A DNA stretch of 64,000 bases from JAJDXW01 sp965202895. GTDB taxonomy: Bacteria > Pseudomonadota > Gammaproteobacteria > HK1. The stretch covers positions 930,001-994,000 of the forward strand of contig OZ241901.1 in assembly GCA_965202895.1 (NCBI GenBank), in the 5' to 3' direction. Shown here piece after piece: positions 61,023 through 64,000 of the stretch. The notes below the pieces were generated by a model, which saw only the letters and a program-made list of their open reading frames with translations, made no database searches and was not told the origin of the DNA. The translations under genes were made by a program, and so were the position numbers. The stretch's first letter is position 1. Every line of letters starts with the position of its first letter.

Positions 61023-62371
61023 GCGGGCGGGACGCCCGCGCCACCCGCGCCCGCGCCCGCGCCGGCCCCGCCCGCGGCCCGCCCGCGCATCGGCCCCCCG
61101 GCCCCGCGCGAGGGAGGCTCCGCGAGGCTCTCCGGTTCGATCCGGTACCAGCGCATCGCGTTCTCGCAGAACATCTTCCGCCGTTCGGCGAGCGAGAAGC
61201 GGCTCGTCATCTCCTGGAAGCCGCGCATGATGGTCCCGTAGGGCGCGTACAGTCGATCCACCGGGTAGTTGCTGCCGAACATGCAACGGTCCACCCCGAA
61301 GACGTCGATGGTCTCGAGCACCACGTCCCGGTGCGTGCGGACCGTCCATCGCGGGAGCCGCGGCTCCCCGAGCCCCGAGATCTTGACCGCCGTGTTCGGC
61401 GCCTCGGCGAGGGTGCGCATGCACTTGCGCCACGCGGCGAGCCCTTCCGGGGTGCGGAGGTTGGGCAGCCCGCAATGGTCGAGGATGATCGTGATCCCGG
61501 GGAAACGCTCGGCGAGGGCGCGCGCCTCCGGCAGATGCCAGAAGGGTGCCTGGAGGTCGAAGGAGAGGCCATGCGATTCGAGCCTCGCATAGCCCTTCTG
61601 CCACGCGGGGTCGCTCATCGAGCCCGGCGCATGGGGCGTCACGTCGTTCGGGTGCGCGGCCACCGCCGGCTTCTCGCGCACCCCCCGCACCCGGCCGAAG
61701 GCGGCCTGGGCGGCCAGCACCTCCTCGGCGTCTTCCCGGCCGAGCCACGCCTGGGCGACGATGACGGTGGGGAAACCCGATCTCTCCGCGACCGATTCCG
61801 CCCACGCCGTCTCGCCGGCCGGGTCGGAAGGGTCCCACTCCGCCTCGACGTACACCGACCCGACGACCCGGAGCCCGTCCCAGTCCCGCCGAAAGTCCTC
61901 GGGGCCGTAGCTTCGCCGGATCGGCCGGTAGTCGCCGTGCCTCCCCTCGACCGGCGGGTCGTCGCAGAGCCACGGGTGGTAGTTCCGGTCGAGGTCCCAG
62001 AAGTGGTGGTGCGCGTCGATGATGACGTCGTGCCGGCCGCCGATGTCGTCGATATGGCCTTGGTCATAGGCCCGGAGCCGCAGATCCTCGGTGCGCCGTT
62101 CCGCCCGGTCGTCGTCCATGGTCAGGCTCCGGGCGATGACGTAGTGCAGGCCGAGGAGCATCGCCCAGCCGAGGATCGGCGCGAAGGTGTTCCATCCCTC
62201 TCCGAGGAATACGTCGGCCGCCGTGGCGCAGCCCCCGATCGCCGCGAACGCGAGCCGGTGCCGCGGCCACCAGGCGCCGACCCCGGCCGCCCACCGCAGG
62301 AGGGCCGAGCCGTCCCGGCCCCCGTCCCCGTTGCCGTCGCCGCTGCCAAAGCCGTCGCCGGGTCGGACCAT
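61019..62371 (-). CDS. amidohydrolase with N-terminal two-TM domain
   Basis: The 450-residue protein starts with a Gly/Asp-rich tract, then two membrane helices (about residues 38-57 and 63-82), then an amidohydrolase_2 (TIM-barrel) domain from ~112. The hydrolase shows IIDAHHHFWD (HxH), the loop RNYHPWL, ITIILDHCGLPN and MFGSNYPVDRLY, like L-fuconolactone and related lactone hydrolases. Membrane anchoring of this fold is not usual. The C-terminal tail is low complexity (GGAGAGAGAGGAGVPPA), and its last residues are encoded by a dispersed GCGGGCGT palindrome. It lies upstream of an MFS gene, four bases overlapping. Confidence 0.82.
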   Translation of the reverse strand: MVRPGDGFGSGDGNGDGGRDGSALLRWAAGVGAWWPRHRLAFAAIGGCATAADVFLGEGWNTFAPILGWAMLLGLHYVIARSLTMDDDRAERRTEDLRLRAYDQGHIDDIGGRHDVIIDAHHHFWDLDRNYHPWLCDDPPVEGRHGDYRPIRRSYGPEDFRRDWDGLRVVGSVYVEAEWDPSDPAGETAWAESVAERSGFPTVIVAQAWLGREDAEEVLAAQAAFGRVRGVREKPAVAAHPNDVTPHAPGSMSDPAWQKGYARLESHGLSFDLQAPFWHLPEARALAERFPGITIILDHCGLPNLRTPEGLAAWRKCMRTLAEAPNTAVKISGLGEPRLPRWTVRTHRDVVLETIDVFGVDRCMFGSNYPVDRLYAPYGTIMRGFQEMTSRFSLAERRKMFCENAMRWYRIEPESLAEPPSRGAGGPMRGRAAGGAGAGAGAGGAGVPPA

Positions 62372-62484
62372 CTATGCCCGCCGCTCAGGTACGGCCCGGT
62401 GCTCCGATGCGATGGCCCTGACCGGCCGAGAGCGGTTGCCGACCGGCGCCCGCGCCGCCGCCGGGGCCGGTCGGCCCCATCGCA

Positions 62485-62976
62485 TCAGGGTCCGGCCGGT
62501 GGTGGGGGCATGTCCCCGTAGCGCTTCGCGATGTGCATCAGCCGCATGGAGTACCGCAGCCATACGAGGGAGAACGCGATGAGGAAGACGCGGTCCCAGT
62601 TCCCCATGTCCGGGTGGAGATCGAACGACAGGCTGAACACGAGCCCCCCGACCGGCGCGAGCACGCACGCGCACGCGGCGAGATGATGGCGGGTGACCCC
62701 GAAGGTGAGCGCCGCGCACACCACCAGGAGGGAATAGAGAGATGCGGCGAACGAGTGGGCGTACGGCGATCGTCCGCCCATGATGAGAAGGGTCGCCACC
62801 CCGTAGAGCAGCGAAACGAAGAGGACGTAGGCGAATATCTCGTGATCCGCCTGGCGCCGGTGCAGGCGCTCCACCGGCACGAGGTACGGGGTCGTCTCGT
62901 CGTCCCAGAAGTAGCGCCGGACGAACTTGTACCAGTCGAGGTCCTTCAGATGGACCGGTTGCTGGCGGCGGCGCAT
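62485..62976 (-). CDS. four-TM membrane protein of unknown function
   Basis: The 163-residue protein has a basic N-terminus (MRRRQQPVHLKDLDWYKFVRR), then about four membrane helices between residues 46 and 145. No catalytic motif is visible. The segment ending DMGNWDRVFLIAFSLVWLRY resembles small integral membrane subunits next to TRAP transporters only in general layout. It lies between the DctQ gene and the anchored amidohydrolase on the same strand, so a link to one of them is likely but not shown. Confidence 0.65.
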   Translation of the reverse strand: MRRRQQPVHLKDLDWYKFVRRYFWDDETTPYLVPVERLHRRQADHEIFAYVLFVSLLYGVATLLIMGGRSPYAHSFAASLYSLLVVCAALTFGVTRHHLAACACVLAPVGGLVFSLSFDLHPDMGNWDRVFLIAFSLVWLRYSMRLMHIAKRYGDMPPPPAGP

Positions 62977-63092
62977 GACGACCTCGATGGTTCGGACTTT
63001 ACCCTCCTCGATTCCCGGGCTCCCTGAAGGCCCCGTTCACGGTGAAGGTTCGCAGCGCTGCCGCCGGCTCCCCGGCGCCTTTCAGGCATCAT

Positions 63093-63875
63093 TCAGGCAG
63101 CGCGCGCGTGGGGCGATCGGGCGACCTCCGGCGGAAGCTCGAGGTCGTCCGGGTCCGCGCTCGGGTCCACCACCACGTTCCCTTCCTCGTCCAGCACCAG
63201 CCGGCGCTTGCCTTCGATCGTCTGTCCCGCGAACTCCGGCCACTCCATGGTCATGAGGGGAAAGCGCAGGTCCTGCCGGCCCCAGAGCACGACCGCGGTC
63301 TGGAGCCACACCGCGATGCCGGCGATCAGGGCGAGCACGAGGCCCGCCACCAGCACCGACTTGATGATCCAGCGGTGGGAGAGTCCGACGAGTGAAGCGG
63401 AGATCTCGCCCGTCACGAACGCGTCGTAGGCGTAGATGGACGCGAACCAGATGACGATGAGGGTATAGGGGATGAGGAAGAGCGTGGTTCCCATCAACTC
63501 GAGCCAGGCCTTGCGCCGGAAGGAGAGCTTCTCGCGCACGAGATCCACCCGCACGTGGGTGTTGTGGATGTAGCCATAGCCGAGCACGAGGGTGAACAGC
63601 ACCGTGTGCATGTGCCATTCCATCTCCTGCAGCAGGGTGGACTCGAAGATCCACACCCGCCCGAAGGTCTCGAGGATCCAGACGTAGAAGAACTTGAGCT
63701 TGCGCAACAGCACGTCGTAGCAGGTGATCAGCACCAGCGGGAGGATGAACCACGACCCGAAGCGCCCGATGCCGTCGACGAACGCCCGAAGCCGATCGCT
63801 CACCTTGGCGGCGGCGGGGATCTCCGCCTCGTCCGTCCAGAAGTTGTCGGAAGCGCGAATCGGTTGCTCGGCCAT
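63093..63875 (-). CDS. TRAP transporter small permease (DctQ type)
   Basis: The 260-residue protein has four membrane helices of the DctQ family: SWFILPLVLITCYDVLLRK, LQEMEWHMHTVLFTLVLGYGY with the conserved E-W-H and NTHVRVDL block, then LFLIPYTLIVIWFASIYAY and VLVAGLVLALIAGIAVWLQ. It is larger than typical DctQ proteins because of ~40 residues before and ~50 after the helices. It starts at ATG 63875, 28 bases after the DctM stop. With DctM and a periplasmic DctP it would import a carboxylate or sialic-acid-like substrate using a sodium gradient. Confidence 0.87.
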   Translation of the reverse strand: MAEQPIRASDNFWTDEAEIPAAAKVSDRLRAFVDGIGRFGSWFILPLVLITCYDVLLRKLKFFYVWILETFGRVWIFESTLLQEMEWHMHTVLFTLVLGYGYIHNTHVRVDLVREKLSFRRKAWLELMGTTLFLIPYTLIVIWFASIYAYDAFVTGEISASLVGLSHRWIIKSVLVAGLVLALIAGIAVWLQTAVVLWGRQDLRFPLMTMEWPEFAGQTIEGKRRLVLDEEGNVVVDPSADPDDLELPPEVARSPHARAA

Positions 63876-63903
63876 GCGGTTTTCTCCTTTCCGGCCGGAA
63901 GGC

Positions 63904-64000
63904 TCAGTCGTAGATCCCGTGCATCAGCCGGAGGGCGAGGTCCGGGAACGACAGCACCAGGATCACGCCGATCACCTGGAGCAGCACGAACGGGATGATC
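63904..64000 (-). CDS. TRAP transporter large permease DctM (3' end only)
   Basis: Only the last 31 codons lie in the window: a membrane helix (IIPFVLLQVIGVILVLSFP) followed by DLALRLMHGIYD and the stop at 63904-63906. The PFVLLQ and FPDLAL segments are typical of the C-terminus of DctM. The gene is transcribed before dctQ, i.e. M then Q, the reverse of the common P-Q-M order. Confidence 0.75.
   Translation of the reverse strand, partial: IIPFVLLQVIGVILVLSFPDLALRLMHGIYD

Noticed and set aside
1..64000. tRNA, rRNA, integrase, transposase or prophage genes marking the two islands.
   Set aside because: I searched by eye for tRNA-like ends, IS-type proteins and phage structural genes and found none; island status rests on composition and content only.

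Overview
The window is 64 kb of high-GC bacterial DNA, tightly packed with short overlaps between genes. The gene content points to a heterotrophic, free-living or host-associated Pseudomonadota, most likely an alphaproteobacterium: two complete branched-chain-amino-acid-type (Liv) ABC transporters, a carbohydrate ABC transporter end, a TRAP transporter, a gmaS/mgsABC methylamine-nitrogen cluster with an Amt transporter, many SDR, thiolase and crotonase-type catabolic enzymes, and a heme-anchored adenylate cyclase. This placement rests on gene content only. I found no rRNA, tRNA, transposase or CRISPR array.

Layout. 1-1.53 kb: end of a sugar-type ABC transporter (permease, ATPase). 1.63-8.94 kb: an A/T-richer accessory island made of (a) a four-gene plus-strand operon with a MotA/TolQ/ExbB-like channel protein carrying a long coiled-coil tail, a partner with one acidic transmembrane helix, a vWA-like anchored protein and a four-TM coiled-coil protein, and (b) a convergent minus-strand pair, an ABC-type AAA ATPase and a DUF4276/TOPRIM-like protein. 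9.0-14.3 kb: Liv transporter 1 (minus). 14.6-16.8 kb: alpha/beta hydrolase and luciferase-like monooxygenase. 17.1-18.3 kb: three tandem paralogous small membrane/coiled-coil genes, two of them with an expanding 33-nt coding repeat. 19-22.7 kb: DMT and MFS exporters, a GFA-like protein, a DUF2147 protein. 23.3-29.9 kb: 8-oxoguanine-deaminase-like hydrolase, gmaS and mgsCBA, flanked by two copies of a dispersed repeat built around a long palindrome. 30.6-32.4 kb: cytochrome-b/ferredoxin/adenylate cyclase fusion. 32.8-33.3 kb: RelE-type toxin-antitoxin pair. 33.3-39.2 kb: cyclase-family hydrolase, DUF35-SDR fusion, Amt plus a small membrane partner, thiolase, small membrane protein. 39.3-46.4 kb: sugar epimerase-like protein, Liv transporter 2 (plus), SDR. 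46.7-53.1 kb: PanB-like enzyme, SDR, E1 alpha/beta of a 2-oxoacid-type dehydrogenase, an atypical crotonase, a 2-hydroxyacid dehydrogenase. 53.5-58.3 kb: a second A/T-richer island with an HTH-GTPase, a small protein, a dCTP deaminase, a Nudix protein and a dNK/NMP-kinase-like protein. 58.4-64 kb: enolase-superfamily enzyme, MFS, membrane-anchored amidohydrolase, four-TM protein and TRAP transporter genes.

How the genes fit together. The bulk is a scavenging and catabolic chromosome segment: transporters bring in amino acids or aromatic and other small acids, methylamine or ammonium and carboxylates, and neighbouring hydrolases, dehydrogenases and CoA enzymes process them. Two islands break this pattern. 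The first looks like an ion-motive-force-driven membrane machine of Zorya-like logic next to an OLD/RecF-type nuclease pair. The second combines dCTP depletion, nucleotide hydrolysis, nucleotide phosphorylation and a dynamin-like GTPase behind an A/T-rich operator. Both are candidate phage-defence or stress systems. The four-gene channel operon (1630-6848) is the best candidate for a previously undescribed system here.
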